From: Telluribacter roseus
GTDB lineage: Bacteria; Bacteroidota; Bacteroidia; Cytophagales; Spirosomataceae
Reading direction: 5' to 3'
DNA length: 64,000 bases
Assembly (NCBI RefSeq): GCF_017355915.2
Contig: NZ_JAFEUV020000003.1
Span: 318,858-382,857 of the forward strand
The notes under the pieces were generated by a model. It ran no database searches. It was given only the letters and a program-made list of their open reading frames with translations, and was not told where the DNA came from. The translations under genes were made by a program, and so were the position numbers. Shown one piece after another: positions 16,804-25,485 of this stretch (its first letter is position 1; every line of letters begins with the position of its first letter).

Positions 16804-17967
16804 CTATTTCACCTGTACTCCCTGCCGCATACGGCTAACTACTTCCTGCACGTGGGCTACGGCGGTAGCTATATCCTCTTCGGTCGTGAACCGACCAAGA
16901 CTAAAGCGGATGGAGGCATAGGCCAGGTCGTCGGGAACGCCCAGAGCTTTGAGTACGTACGAGGGCTCCACCGAAGCTGAGGTACAGGCCGAGCCGCTGG
17001 ACACGGCTACGCGGTTGAGGTTCATGAGGAGTTGCTCGCCGTCTACGTCGCCAAAGGAGATGTTGGTCACGTTTGGGAGGCGGTACTCCCGGTTGCCGTT
17101 GACGCGGGTGTTGGGGACGGTACCCAAGATACTGCTTTCTAACTGGTCGCGTAGCTGGGCCAGTCGGATAGCCTCGGTACTCATGTCGGTGCTAGCCACT
17201 TCACAGGCCTTACCCAGACCTACGATGCCCGGTACATTTAGCGTCCCCGAGCGTAGGCCCCGCTCGTGGCGGCCACCGTCCTGCTGGGCCGTCAGCTTCA
17301 CTCCCCTTCGTACGTACAGCGCTCCCACACCCTTAGGACCGTATAGCTTGTGCGCAGATAGGCTCAGTAGGTCTATATAGTCCTGATCGACGTCTATGGG
17401 TAGCTTACCTACCGCCTGGGTAGCGTCCGTATGAAATAGTACCCCCCGCTCCCGGCATAGCTTACCTATTTCTCTTATTGGCTGTATGGTTCCAATCTCG
17501 TTGTTGGCATACATCACCGATACCAATACCGTATCGGGCCGTAGTACTTCAGTTACCTGCTCAACTGTAATGAGACCATCGGCGGCGGGCTGAAGATAGG
17601 TCACTTCGGCACCCCAACCTTCCAGGTGTTGGAAGGTATCCAGGACAGCTTTGTGCTCCGTAGCTACGGTTATGAAGTGGCTGCCCCGGTGGCTGTGGGC
17701 TTCGTAGGCACCCTTGATAGCTAGGTTATTGGACTCGGTAGCGCCGCTGGTAAAGAGGATTTCTTTTTCACTAGCCCCCAGTAGACCAGCTACCTGCCGA
17801 CGGGCTTTGGCTACGGCTTCCTCGGCTTCCCAGCCATATAGGTGGGTGCGGCTGGCGGCGTTGCCGAATTGCTCCGTAAACCACGGCAGCATCTGGTCCA
17901 GCACGCGCGGGTCCACGGGAGTAGTAGCGTTGTAGTCGAGGTAGATGGGGCGCATTGGAGTAGTCAT
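16804..17967 (-). CDS. Cysteine desulfurase (NifS/IscS family)
   Basis: This 387-residue PLP enzyme opens with YLDYNATTPVDPRV. The PLP lysine is in SLSAHKLYGPKGVGALY and the active-site cysteine in SSGSACTSASVEPS, which is the group I (IscS/NifS) arrangement. It releases sulfur from cysteine for Fe-S clusters or for sulfurated cofactors. The gene is separated by 15 bp from the convergent XdhC gene. No iscU or other suf/isc partner is nearby, so a role in supplying sulfur to the molybdenum cofactor handled by XdhC is plausible. That is an inference from context only. Confidence 0.92.
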   Translation of the reverse strand: MTTPMRPIYLDYNATTPVDPRVLDQMLPWFTEQFGNAASRTHLYGWEAEEAVAKARRQVAGLLGASEKEILFTSGATESNNLAIKGAYEAHSHRGSHFITVATEHKAVLDTFQHLEGWGAEVTYLQPAADGLITVEQVTEVLRPDTVLVSVMYANNEIGTIQPIREIGKLCRERGVLFHTDATQAVGKLPIDVDQDYIDLLSLSAHKLYGPKGVGALYVRRGVKLTAQQDGGRHERGLRSGTLNVPGIVGLGKACEVASTDMSTEAIRLAQLRDQLESSILGTVPNTRVNGNREYRLPNVTNISFGDVDGEQLLMNLNRVAVSSGSACTSASVEPSYVLKALGVPDDLAYASIRFSLGRFTTEEDIATAVAHVQEVVSRMRQGVQVK

Positions 17968-17990
17968 GCGAATCTTTTAAAAATTTATTT

Positions 17991-18086
17991 TTTACCACAG
18001 AGTGACATAGAGTGGATGCGCAGAGTTGATAAGAGTTTTAAAACTCAATTTTCTCTGTGCCAGACCTCCCTTAACTCTGTGGTAAA
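17991..18086. repeat. Inverted-arm word-repeat element (ACCACAGAG type)
   Basis: The left arm TTTACCACAGAGT (17991-18003) is the exact inverse complement of ACTCTGTGGTAAA (18074-18086). Inside, CATAGAG, GCAGAG and CTCTGTG echo the same word, and the centre is a perfect 14-bp palindrome GAGTTTTAAAACTC (18033-18046). The 96-bp unit lies between the cysteine desulfurase start and the isomerase stop and could fold into one long hairpin. Confidence 0.7.
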
Positions 18087-18125
18087 GGCTAATTTAGTTA
18101 TCCAGCAAAATTAAGAATTAACTCT

Positions 18126-19055
18126 TTATCCCAGCAATTCTGAAAATACCTCCCGAGCATAGGCAAGGCTGCGCTGGTGGGCTTCTATGGCCTGCATGGT
18201 ATGGGGTGAAGGTTTTTCAATGCACTGCTCCAGTACTATATGTGGTCGTACGCCCAGTGTTTTGAGCTCCCGGGCCAGGCGTCGGTAGTCAATATCGCCT
18301 TCGCCCATTGCCTCCGACCACACGCCCCCGACCGACTGCCTTAGGTGCAGCTCTGTGATGCGCTTGCCGTAGAGCTTCAGTACATCAAATACTGCTATCT
18401 GCGAGTTGCCGGAGCCGCGGTACACCCAGTGTACATCCATACAGAAGGTTACGTTGCTCGGGTCGGTTGCCAGCAGCATGTGGTGAAATTCCCGCGCCCC
18501 CGCCCGTAGCTCTACGTCGTGGGTATGGTAGGAGAGGGTAACGCTCCGCTTTCTGAGTTCGGCTCCCAACTTGTCCAGATTTCTGGCCTGCTCAGTCAGC
18601 TCCTGATCGTTTTTGTTCTCGACACCACCCCAACTGATCGGACTCGGATTAGTGACCAGGATGCGGGTACCTAATGGTTTGGTAGCTTCGGCAATCGCCA
18701 GTACGGAATCAATGGAGTTCTGAGCTTCGTCCGCCTTGTGCAGCATGCTGTTTACGTAAGCGGAAGGTACAGTCAGGTTGTGCTTTTTTACCAGAGGTAT
18801 CAGTTTCTTAACTTCATCCGCGTTGTTGAAGCTGGGCTCGTAGGCAGTCAGTCCTGACTTTCTGAACTCGGCCAGCGAAGCATCCAGGTCAGCCGACCAG
18901 TTGCGGCCTTCGCGGTTATAAAATGTAAACCAGGTGTACTGATTGCAGGCAATGGGTCGCGGAGCGGCCGAATTACTTTCAACTTGTAGCAGATGTGGGG
19001 CCAACATAGCGGCTCCGGTAAGGGTACCTAGAAAATGGCGGCGGTCAGTAGTCAT
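18126..19055 (-). CDS. Tat-exported sugar phosphate isomerase/epimerase-type TIM barrel
   Basis: I place the start at the ATG 19053-19055. The product (about 309 residues) then opens MTTDRRHFLGTLTG, a twin-arginine signal, followed by a hydrophobic stretch. The mature domain is a xylose-isomerase-like TIM barrel with a metal-site pattern YHTHD, CMDVHW and ELHLRQ. A Tat signal on this cytosolic-type fold is a regular feature in Bacteroidota and suggests a periplasmic sugar step. The SMP-30 protein gene lies divergently upstream. Substrate is unknown. Confidence 0.87.
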   Translation of the reverse strand: MTTDRRHFLGTLTGAAMLAPHLLQVESNSAAPRPIACNQYTWFTFYNREGRNWSADLDASLAEFRKSGLTAYEPSFNNADEVKKLIPLVKKHNLTVPSAYVNSMLHKADEAQNSIDSVLAIAEATKPLGTRILVTNPSPISWGGVENKNDQELTEQARNLDKLGAELRKRSVTLSYHTHDVELRAGAREFHHMLLATDPSNVTFCMDVHWVYRGSGNSQIAVFDVLKLYGKRITELHLRQSVGGVWSEAMGEGDIDYRRLARELKTLGVRPHIVLEQCIEKPSPHTMQAIEAHQRSLAYAREVFSELLG

Positions 19056-19215
19056 GGTCAAAAAGTAGTACAATACGTAGCTGGTAAACTCTATCTCAGG
19101 CTGTTTCTACTGACTTCCACGGGCTAAGAAAGCCATAGACGGAAAAGTAACGGGCTTTCGTTAGCTTTGGGGAGCCGCTGGCTTTTATACCTTGTACCAT
19201 TACTCCTGACAACCC

Positions 19216-20115
19216 ATGCGTCAAAAACTTGTTCTTGTACTTTCTCTTTTTTTGCTGGCTCCCCTGTTGGGAAATAGCCAGGACAATACCCTCGTAAAAC
19301 CCGGAGCTACCCTGCAGAAGCTGGCCGGTGGCTTTGCCTTCACCGAAGGCCCCTCCTCCGATAAGCAGGGCAACGTGTACTTCACCGATCAGCCCAATAA
19401 CCGTATTCACAAGTGGAGCACCGACGGACAACTAAGTACCTATATGGAGCCGGCGGGCCGGGCCAACGGTCTTTTTATAGACAGCAAAGGCAATTTGTGG
19501 GCCTGTGCTGACGCCAATACTGAGCTCTGGAAAATCGACAAAAACAAGAATATAGTCGTAGCTCTCAAGGACTATACCGGGCAGAAGTTCAACGGACCCA
19601 ATGACCTGTGGGTAGCTCGCAACGGCAACATCTACTTTACGGATCCGTTCTACGCGCGTCCCTGGTGGGAGCACAAGACGCCCCCGCAGGATGTACAGGC
19701 CGTGTACTACCTGAGCAAGGACCGCAAAACGCTGAACCGTGTAGCTGCTGACCTGAAGCAACCTAACGGGATCATTGGTACTCCCGACGGTAAAATGCTG
19801 TACATCGCTGATATCGGCGCCAGCAAAACCTACTCCTACCAAATCGAAAAAGATGGTTCGCTAAGCAATAAGAAGCTATTCTGCGAAATGGGCTCCGACG
19901 GCATGACCATCGACAACCGGGGCAACGTGTACCTGACCAACCGCGCCGGTGTGACCGTATTTAGCCCGCAGGGTGAGAAACTGCTGAATATTCCGGTGGA
20001 TGAGGGCTGGACGGCTAACGTATGCTTCGGAGGCAAAGACCACCAGACCCTGTTCGTAACCGCCAGCAAAGGGCTTTATGCTATTGATATGAATGTAAAG
20101 GGAGTGCGGCCTTAG
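19216..20115 (+). CDS. Secreted SMP-30/gluconolactonase-like protein
   Basis: The 299-residue protein has a signal peptide (residues 1-21, ending GNSQ). It shows the six-bladed SMP-30/gluconolactonase propeller pattern: FTEGPSSDKQGNVYFTD, RANGLFIDSKGNLW, FNGPNDLWVARNGNIYFTDP and PNGIIGTPDGKMLYI. Such enzymes open sugar lactones with a divalent metal. It is divergent from the Tat isomerase gene and convergent with the sulfatase gene, and a shared hairpin separates it from the latter. Confidence 0.9.
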   Translation: MRQKLVLVLSLFLLAPLLGNSQDNTLVKPGATLQKLAGGFAFTEGPSSDKQGNVYFTDQPNNRIHKWSTDGQLSTYMEPAGRANGLFIDSKGNLWACADANTELWKIDKNKNIVVALKDYTGQKFNGPNDLWVARNGNIYFTDPFYARPWWEHKTPPQDVQAVYYLSKDRKTLNRVAADLKQPNGIIGTPDGKMLYIADIGASKTYSYQIEKDGSLSNKKLFCEMGSDGMTIDNRGNVYLTNRAGVTVFSPQGEKLLNIPVDEGWTANVCFGGKDHQTLFVTASKGLYAIDMNVKGVRP

Positions 20116-20133
20116 ATAATAGCCGGATTAGAG

Positions 20134-20174
20134 AGCGGAGCGGGAAACATTTTCTTCCCGCTCCGCTTTTTTTT
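20134..20174. terminator. Terminator between the SMP-30 and sulfatase genes
   Basis: A 13-bp stem, AGCGGAGCGGGAA (20134-20146) with TTCCCGCTCCGCT (20155-20167), has an 8-nt loop and runs into T7 on the plus strand. It lies between two convergent genes and is strongest in the plus direction. Confidence 0.88.
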
Positions 20175-21603
20175 AATACCCCAGCGTTACAAAGGCCGGA
20201 TGTTCTGATTTAGTACGGGCCGCGTCGAGTAACTGCTCCATCTGACGCAGGCGATCGGGTTGGGTAGCTGCCAGATCTTTTTGCTCACTCAGGTCATTTT
20301 TTAGGTTGTATAGTTCCGTTTTTACGCTACCATCTTTCTTTTTCAGTCGTACTATTTTCCAGTCACCTTTGCGGAGCGCCTGCGAGAAACCTCCTTCGTG
20401 AAACTCCCAGTAGAGCTGGCGTTCGCCAACGCTAGGTGCTTTGTTAGCCGTAAATAGCGAAGCCATGGATACACCATCGGTTTCGGGCCTTGCCTTACTA
20501 CCGGCCAGGTCCAGGAGGGTAGGTAGCCAGTCCCAGCTGGCGGCGTAGAAGTCGGTGGTCTGGCCGGGGTTGATCTTTCCTTTCCAGTACGCAATACCCG
20601 GTACCCGGATACCTCCTTCGTACATATCGCGCTTGACGCCCCGCAGCGGTCCGCTGCTCCGGAAGAATTCGACATCCTTCGCCGTACGTCCGCCCTCTAC
20701 GTGCGTGCCGTTGTCACTGGTGAAGAAGATGAGCGTATTCTCCTCCAGCCCCAGTTCACGCAGCTTGGCCCGTACATTCCCCACGTAATCATCCACCCGA
20801 CTCACCATAGCCGCGTAAGCAGCGCGGGGCTGGCGCTGACCGCCGTAGTGCAGGCCCGGGTAAGGCACTTCAGGGCCAAACACGCTGTTGCCGCTGGAGT
20901 CCTGGTAGCGGCTGAGCAGCTTGTCAGGCATCACCAGTTCGGCGTGCGGGATCGTTAGTGACAGGTAGAGGAAAAAGGGCTTTTTCTGATTTTCTTCAAT
21001 AAATTCAACGGCTTTCTCGGCGATGAAATCATTAGCGAAGCCCTGATGGGCCGTGCCAATGCGCTCCCGAATGGGAGTCTGGCCCTGCCGGAAGTGCCAC
21101 AGGATGCCCGGTAGCTGAAAGTGAGCCTCTACGTGGTGCAGGAAGCCTACGAAGCTAGTCCAGCCCTTGAGGTCAGGCATGCCGGTGGTGTTCATATCGC
21201 CCAGGCCCCACTTGCCAAACATGCCGGTGGTGTAGCCTTCCTGCTGCAGGTACTGAGGCAGGATGGTGTCTTCGGGCCGGAGGGGTATCTCGCCATTGCC
21301 CCGGATGTAGTTATGGCCCGTATGCTTACCCGTCATGAGGGCACAACGGGAGGGGGCACACACAGTACTACCCGCGTAGAATTGGTTAAATTTCAAACCG
21401 TCGGCGGCCAACTGGTCCAGGTGGGGCGTTTTGATCTTCTCCTGACCGTAGCAGCCCAGGTCGCCGTAGCCCATATCGTCAGCCATAATGTAGATGATGT
21501 TGGGTCTGGCGGCTACTGGTGTTTTCTGTGGCGACAGAGCTACCAGCCCGAGTACGGCGCCGAGAGCCAGTAGGGCCATAAGAGCTAAGAAGGTGGATCT
21601 CAT
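20173..21603 (-). CDS. Secreted sulfatase (formylglycine-dependent)
   Basis: The 476-residue protein has an N-terminal signal or anchor (residues 5-24). It belongs to the alkaline phosphatase-like sulfatase family: PNIIYIMADDMGYGDLG with the metal aspartates at 42-43, and the sulfatase signature CAPSRCALMTGKHTGH, where Cys82 of CxPSR is converted to formylglycine. Likely role is desulfation of an extracellular glycan. An anaerobic-type or FGE-type activator would be needed and none is in the window. It ends against the shared terminator with the SMP-30 gene. Confidence 0.92.
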   Translation of the reverse strand: MRSTFLALMALLALGAVLGLVALSPQKTPVAARPNIIYIMADDMGYGDLGCYGQEKIKTPHLDQLAADGLKFNQFYAGSTVCAPSRCALMTGKHTGHNYIRGNGEIPLRPEDTILPQYLQQEGYTTGMFGKWGLGDMNTTGMPDLKGWTSFVGFLHHVEAHFQLPGILWHFRQGQTPIRERIGTAHQGFANDFIAEKAVEFIEENQKKPFFLYLSLTIPHAELVMPDKLLSRYQDSSGNSVFGPEVPYPGLHYGGQRQPRAAYAAMVSRVDDYVGNVRAKLRELGLEENTLIFFTSDNGTHVEGGRTAKDVEFFRSSGPLRGVKRDMYEGGIRVPGIAYWKGKINPGQTTDFYAASWDWLPTLLDLAGSKARPETDGVSMASLFTANKAPSVGERQLYWEFHEGGFSQALRKGDWKIVRLKKKDGSVKTELYNLKNDLSEQKDLAATQPDRLRQMEQLLDAARTKSEHPAFVTLGY

Positions 21604-21718
21604 AGTAGGTAGGGAATAGAGAGTAGTAGGTGGGGAGCTTTATGTCAGATAAAAATGAACATAGCCTTTCTATTTCTGTTTTCTTTGAAGAAAAACCATT
21701 AGACCCCCAATACTACTC

Positions 21719-22471
21719 ATGCCCCGTATTGCCCTAATCACCGGGGCCTCTTCCGGTATCGGAAAGGCCACCGCCGAAGCCTTTGCCGTGGCAGGCTATG
21801 ATCTGATCCTCTGCGGTCGACGCGAAGATCGTCTGAAAGAGCTGGTAGATAGTCTCTCCACCCGCGTACGCGCCATCGCGCTGGCGTTCGATGTACGCAG
21901 CCGTAAGGCTATGGCCTATGCGCTGGACTCTTTGCCTAACGACTGGCGCGCCATTGATATACTGGTCAACAACGCCGGTAATGCACATGGATTTTCATCA
22001 ATCAACGAAGGAGATCCGGACGACTGGGACGCCATGATGGACAGTAATGTCAAGGGACTGCTGTACATGACCAGAGCCCTCACCCCCGGCATGATAGAGC
22101 GGGGCAGAGGGCATATCGTCAATGTCAGCTCCATTGCGGGTAAAGAAACCTACGCCAACGGAGCTGTATACTGCGCTTCCAAGGCAGCGGTAGAAGCCCT
22201 GAGCCAGGGCATGCGTCTGGACCTTATCAGGCACGGAATAAAGGTGACGAATATCGCCCCGGGAGCGGTGGAAACCGAGTTTTCGGTGATCCGCTTCAAG
22301 GGCGACAAAGATCGTGCTGATAAGGTATACGAAGGCTTTGAGCCGCTACGGGCCGAGGATATTGCCAAAACCATCCTGTTCGCCGTGAGTGCGCCCGACC
22401 ATGTTACCATAGCGGATATCACGATACTGGCTGCGGCTCAGGCCTCGGCCACTACCATTCACAGAAAGTGA
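21719..22471 (+). CDS. Short-chain dehydrogenase/reductase
   Basis: This 250-residue classical SDR has the cofactor motif TGASSGIG (residues 8-15), NNAG near 90, and the catalytic Ser-Tyr-Lys seen as VNVSSIAG and VYCASKAA (YxxxK). An arginine-rich RREDR after the second strand suggests NADP(H). It is similar to YdfG/serine-type dehydrogenases (3-hydroxy acid dehydrogenase), but the substrate cannot be fixed. Its 3' end overlaps the convergent esterase gene by 13 bp. Confidence 0.9.
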   Translation: MPRIALITGASSGIGKATAEAFAVAGYDLILCGRREDRLKELVDSLSTRVRAIALAFDVRSRKAMAYALDSLPNDWRAIDILVNNAGNAHGFSSINEGDPDDWDAMMDSNVKGLLYMTRALTPGMIERGRGHIVNVSSIAGKETYANGAVYCASKAAVEALSQGMRLDLIRHGIKVTNIAPGAVETEFSVIRFKGDKDRADKVYEGFEPLRAEDIAKTILFAVSAPDHVTIADITILAAAQASATTIHRK

Positions 22472-23109
22472 GTCTTAAGGACATGCTCGTTGATGGCGTG
22501 TCCTCCCTGGTAGCGAATGATCTGTAGGTCAGGGGCCTCCACATTGAGCCGGACCATGTACTCCTGAACGTTTATTTTAGAGAGGAACTGGTCCTGCTCC
22601 CCATACACAAAGTACGAGTTGGTCTTAGGCAGTTTGTCAAGACTCACCAGATCAGTCAGGCCATTGGCAAAGTGGCCGGCCCAGAGGATCAGCCGGTCGC
22701 AGCTGATCATGCCCCGGTCGAGCCAGCGGCAGGCCGTAGCGCTACCCTGCGAAAAACCCAGCAGCGTTATTTCAATATTCTCCATGTTACCTCCCGACAT
22801 GATGGTCTGGTAGAGCTGATCCAGGTAGGATACATAATCATCAATCTCCAGTTCACGCTCTTCGCGGGTCATCCAGGAGGCCCCTATATGCTCGAAGCCA
22901 TTTTCCAGATAAAAGCGCGATAGGGCCTCCGGAGCTACAACCAGGGTCTGCCCGTCGTCGAGTACCCCGAATTTCTTTATGAATTGCTGAGCCAGCTGGC
23001 CGTACCCGTGCAGGACAAACCACACGCGGCGGGTATTTTCTCCTAATTTTCCTAAGGTGTAGTACGTAGCCGTGCGTGAAACGGGCAAATGATGTTTGTT
23101 TGCATCCAT
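22459..23109 (-). CDS. Alpha/beta hydrolase, phospholipase/carboxylesterase-like
   Basis: This 216-residue protein lacks a signal peptide. The nucleophile elbow is GFSQGS (serine near 118), with a likely Asp in YGEQDQFL and His in GGHAINEHVL. This matches the small phospholipase/carboxylesterase (YpfH-like) group. It overlaps the end of the convergent SDR gene by 13 bp and lies 70 bp upstream (in its own direction) of no obvious partner. Specific substrate unknown. Confidence 0.82.
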   Translation of the reverse strand: MDANKHHLPVSRTATYYTLGKLGENTRRVWFVLHGYGQLAQQFIKKFGVLDDGQTLVVAPEALSRFYLENGFEHIGASWMTREERELEIDDYVSYLDQLYQTIMSGGNMENIEITLLGFSQGSATACRWLDRGMISCDRLILWAGHFANGLTDLVSLDKLPKTNSYFVYGEQDQFLSKINVQEYMVRLNVEAPDLQIIRYQGGHAINEHVLKTHFL

Positions 23110-23179
23110 AGCAGGAAATGAGTGTCTATATAATAGGTACTTCGTGATTGTCAGAAGTTATCCTCTATAAAAACTATAC

Positions 23180-24115
23180 CTACTCCTCAGTCATAACGGC
23201 CAGTACTCCCTCTTTTAGTGAATACGTAGATACCTGTATCTCACGAATGCCGTAGGTACGCAACAGGTAATCTATCAGACAGACAGCCACAACGATCATA
23301 TCCACCCGTAGCTCAATCATGCCCGGCAGTGCCATGCGCTCGTCGTGATTGCGGGTAAGCAGTAGTTCGTAGCTTCGGTAGAATTCCGCAAGTGGGAGGT
23401 CACAGCCCTTGAGGTTCTGGGGAGGCCACTGCCCGGTTCGGTGCTGGTAGTCCATATCCACCAGCGTATCAAAAGTACCCGACGACCCTACCAGTACCGA
23501 CGGAGCGTACTGATGTACGGCATTGGCCAGGGGAATGAGCTGTTCGTCAAAATAGTTGTAAAGCCGCTTGCGGTCGCTTTCGTGCAATGGGTCCGTATGC
23601 ATAAATCGCTCCAGGAGGCGTTGTCCGCCTATTTCAAAGCTTTGCTTCCAGAATATCTGCCGGCTGTTGCAGATGATGAATTCGACGCTGCCGCCACCGA
23701 TATCAACAATGAGGGAAGTCGCAGAGCCAAGATCAACGGCCGATCGCACACCGTGGTAGATGTAGCGGGCTTCTTCGTCGCCGTTGATGACGGTGATCCT
23801 GATACCGGTTTCGCGCAGGATGGTGTTGCAGAAGTCGGCGCTGTTATCGGCATTACGGATGGCGCTGGTGCCAAAGGCAAAGGTATGGTCGGTCGAAACC
23901 TGATATTCGTCCAGTTTTTCGCGAAAGGAGTGGAGCACCCCTAACGCCCGCTGCGTAGCCTCCTCCGTAATGACCCGCTGATTGATTCCACCCTTACCGA
24001 TTCGGGCAGGACGGCTGATCCGGAAAAGGGGCGTAGTACCGTCGGCGGTCTTTTCGACGATCAGCAGATGGAAGGTATTGGTACCTAAGTCAATGATACC
24101 CAAACGAGAGGCCAT
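23180..24115 (-). CDS. Ppx/GppA-family phosphatase (exopolyphosphatase type)
   Basis: The product is about 311 residues from the ATG at 24113-24115 (MASRLGIIDLGTNTFHLL). It shows the actin-like ATPase fold motifs GIIDLGTNTFHLLIVE and VDIGGGSVEF. At this length it has only the N-terminal phosphatase domains and lacks the C-terminal HD region of E. coli Ppx. Expected roles are polyphosphate hydrolysis or pppGpp hydrolysis. A further 9 residues upstream (from 24142) are open but less family-like. It is divergent from rpsU. Confidence 0.9.
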   Translation of the reverse strand: MASRLGIIDLGTNTFHLLIVEKTADGTTPLFRISRPARIGKGGINQRVITEEATQRALGVLHSFREKLDEYQVSTDHTFAFGTSAIRNADNSADFCNTILRETGIRITVINGDEEARYIYHGVRSAVDLGSATSLIVDIGGGSVEFIICNSRQIFWKQSFEIGGQRLLERFMHTDPLHESDRKRLYNYFDEQLIPLANAVHQYAPSVLVGSSGTFDTLVDMDYQHRTGQWPPQNLKGCDLPLAEFYRSYELLLTRNHDERMALPGMIELRVDMIVVAVCLIDYLLRTYGIREIQVSTYSLKEGVLAVMTEE

Positions 24116-24247
24116 AGGGATTAAATTTAGTAAGACCTTCAAAAATAGGTAAAATTAGATGACTTAGTCCTTGATTTTCTGTTCAATCTATGTTTTCTTT
24201 GCAATCCGATTTTCTAGAAACTAACAAAACATCTATAATTTTTAGGT

Positions 24248-24445
24248 ATGCTCATTATTAACGTAAAAGACAACGAATCAATCGACCGCGCACTGAAGCG
24301 TTACAAGAAGAAATTTGAGAGAACAGGTACTATGCGTCAGCTTCGTGCACGTACGGCTTTCGAAAAGCCATCAGTAAAGCGTCGTTTTGAGGTTCTGCGT
24401 GCCGTTTACAAAGAGAGAATGTACGGTAACCACAACGAGCAATAG
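24248..24445 (+). CDS. rpsU: 30S ribosomal protein S21
   Basis: This is a 65-residue basic protein opening MLIINVKDNESIDRALKRYK, characteristic of bS21. In Bacteroidota bS21 helps sequester the anti-Shine-Dalgarno end of 16S rRNA together with bS6 and bS18, consistent with the general lack of Shine-Dalgarno sites seen here. The gene is followed by a hairpin terminator and then xerC, a frequent order in this phylum, although the hpf gene that often follows xerC is absent. Confidence 0.97.
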   Translation: MLIINVKDNESIDRALKRYKKKFERTGTMRQLRARTAFEKPSVKRRFEVLRAVYKERMYGNHNEQ

Positions 24446-24496
24446 TACGTTGAGAATCTACGACGTGTAGCGTTCTACAGGATTACTGTAACCATA

Positions 24497-24533
24497 TAAA
24501 AAGGGGCTGTCTTGTCAAAGACGGCCTTTTTTT
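24497..24533 (+). terminator. Terminator after rpsU
   Basis: A stem between AAAAGGGGCTGTCTT and AAGACGGCCTTTTTTT (with G-U pairs) around the loop GTCA ends in a T7 run. It lies 50 nt after the rpsU stop and 14 nt before the xerC ATG. Confidence 0.8.
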
Positions 24534-24546
24534 GTAGCTTGGCTCT

Positions 24547-25419
24547 ATGATAGAGCCTTTTTTAGATCATCTGCGCTACGAAAAGCGCGCCAGCGGGCAC
24601 ACCATTACGGCCTACGCCAATGACCTCGACCAGTTCGGGAAGTACCTGCTGTTTCAGTACGAGCTGGATAAGCCCGAGCAGGCTACTCCGCCCATGCTGC
24701 GGTCGTGGGTGGTGAGTCTGGTGGAGGAGGGTATGAACCCTACCTCCGTCAACCGGAAGATGGCCACCATTCGCTCGTACTACAAGTATCTACGCAAAAA
24801 GAATCATATCCTCAAAGATCCCACTACCAATCTTACCTCTCTTAAAACCCGCAAGAAGCTGCCGGCTTTTGTCGAAGAGAAGGCCATGGACCTGCTCTTT
24901 GATAACGTGGAGTTCCCCGATGGTTTTGAAGGTCTGCGTGACCGCATCCTGCTTGAGCTACTGTACGGTACCGGTATGCGTCTGTCTGAGTTGATTGGCC
25001 TGGAAGTAGACCAGGTAGATACCAGCAGCCGGGTGGTGCGGGTATTTGGTAAGCGCTCCAAAGAGCGGCTGATACCCATTACGGCTAGTCTGGCGCACCT
25101 GCTTACCGACTACATAGGCCAGCGGGCTCCTGAGGAAGATACCCGTGTGCTACTGCTCACTGATTCAGGAAAAGCCGTGTACCCGGTATTTGTGCAGCGG
25201 CTGGTTAAGAAGTACTTATCCGCCGTCACGACTCTGCAGCAGAAAAGCCCGCACGTACTACGCCACACCTACGCGACACACCTGCTCAACCGCGGCGCTG
25301 ATCTGAATGCCATTAAGGAATTGCTGGGTCACGCTAATCTGGCTGCTACGCAAATATATACCCATAACTCCATCGAGAAACTTAAAAAAACGCATCAACA
25401 GGCGCACCCAAAGGCCTGA
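24547..25419 (+). CDS. xerC: Tyrosine recombinase XerC/XerD
   Basis: The 290-residue protein has the N-terminal SAM-like core-binding domain (to about residue 90) and the full catalytic set: Arg145 in GTGMRLSEL, Lys in the beta-hairpin near 169, His236 and Arg239 in HVLRHTYATHLL, His262 in LLGHAN and Tyr271 in IYTH. Its length and conserved linkage to rpsU point to the chromosomal dimer-resolution recombinase and not a phage or transposon integrase. Transcription may come from read-through of the rpsU terminator. Confidence 0.93.
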   Translation: MIEPFLDHLRYEKRASGHTITAYANDLDQFGKYLLFQYELDKPEQATPPMLRSWVVSLVEEGMNPTSVNRKMATIRSYYKYLRKKNHILKDPTTNLTSLKTRKKLPAFVEEKAMDLLFDNVEFPDGFEGLRDRILLELLYGTGMRLSELIGLEVDQVDTSSRVVRVFGKRSKERLIPITASLAHLLTDYIGQRAPEEDTRVLLLTDSGKAVYPVFVQRLVKKYLSAVTTLQQKSPHVLRHTYATHLLNRGADLNAIKELLGHANLAATQIYTHNSIEKLKKTHQQAHPKA

Positions 25420-25435
25420 AACCGATTTTTTAGGA

Positions 25436-25475
25436 TATATTTGCCCTGTACTAGAGAATTCAAGATATAATTTTG
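25436..25475 (+). promoter_or_regulatory. Candidate -7 boxes for ppc
   Basis: Two full TAnnTTTG matches precede the PEP carboxylase start: TATATTTG at 25436-25443 and TAATTTTG at 25468-25475. The second would give an almost leaderless transcript. No convincing TTTG lies 19-20 nt upstream of either, so the call is tentative. Confidence 0.4.
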
Positions 25476-25485
25476 TCCCTATTCT

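Noticed and set aside
24196-24216. Third REPIN-like copy (TTTGCAATCCGAT upstream of rpsU)
   Set aside because: It shares the TTTGCAATC string but has no matching stem on the other side and no second hairpin.
24547-25419. Integron or phage integrase marking a mobile element
   Set aside because: Length, catalytic pattern and linkage to rpsU fit the housekeeping XerC/D recombinase; no attachment repeats are seen.
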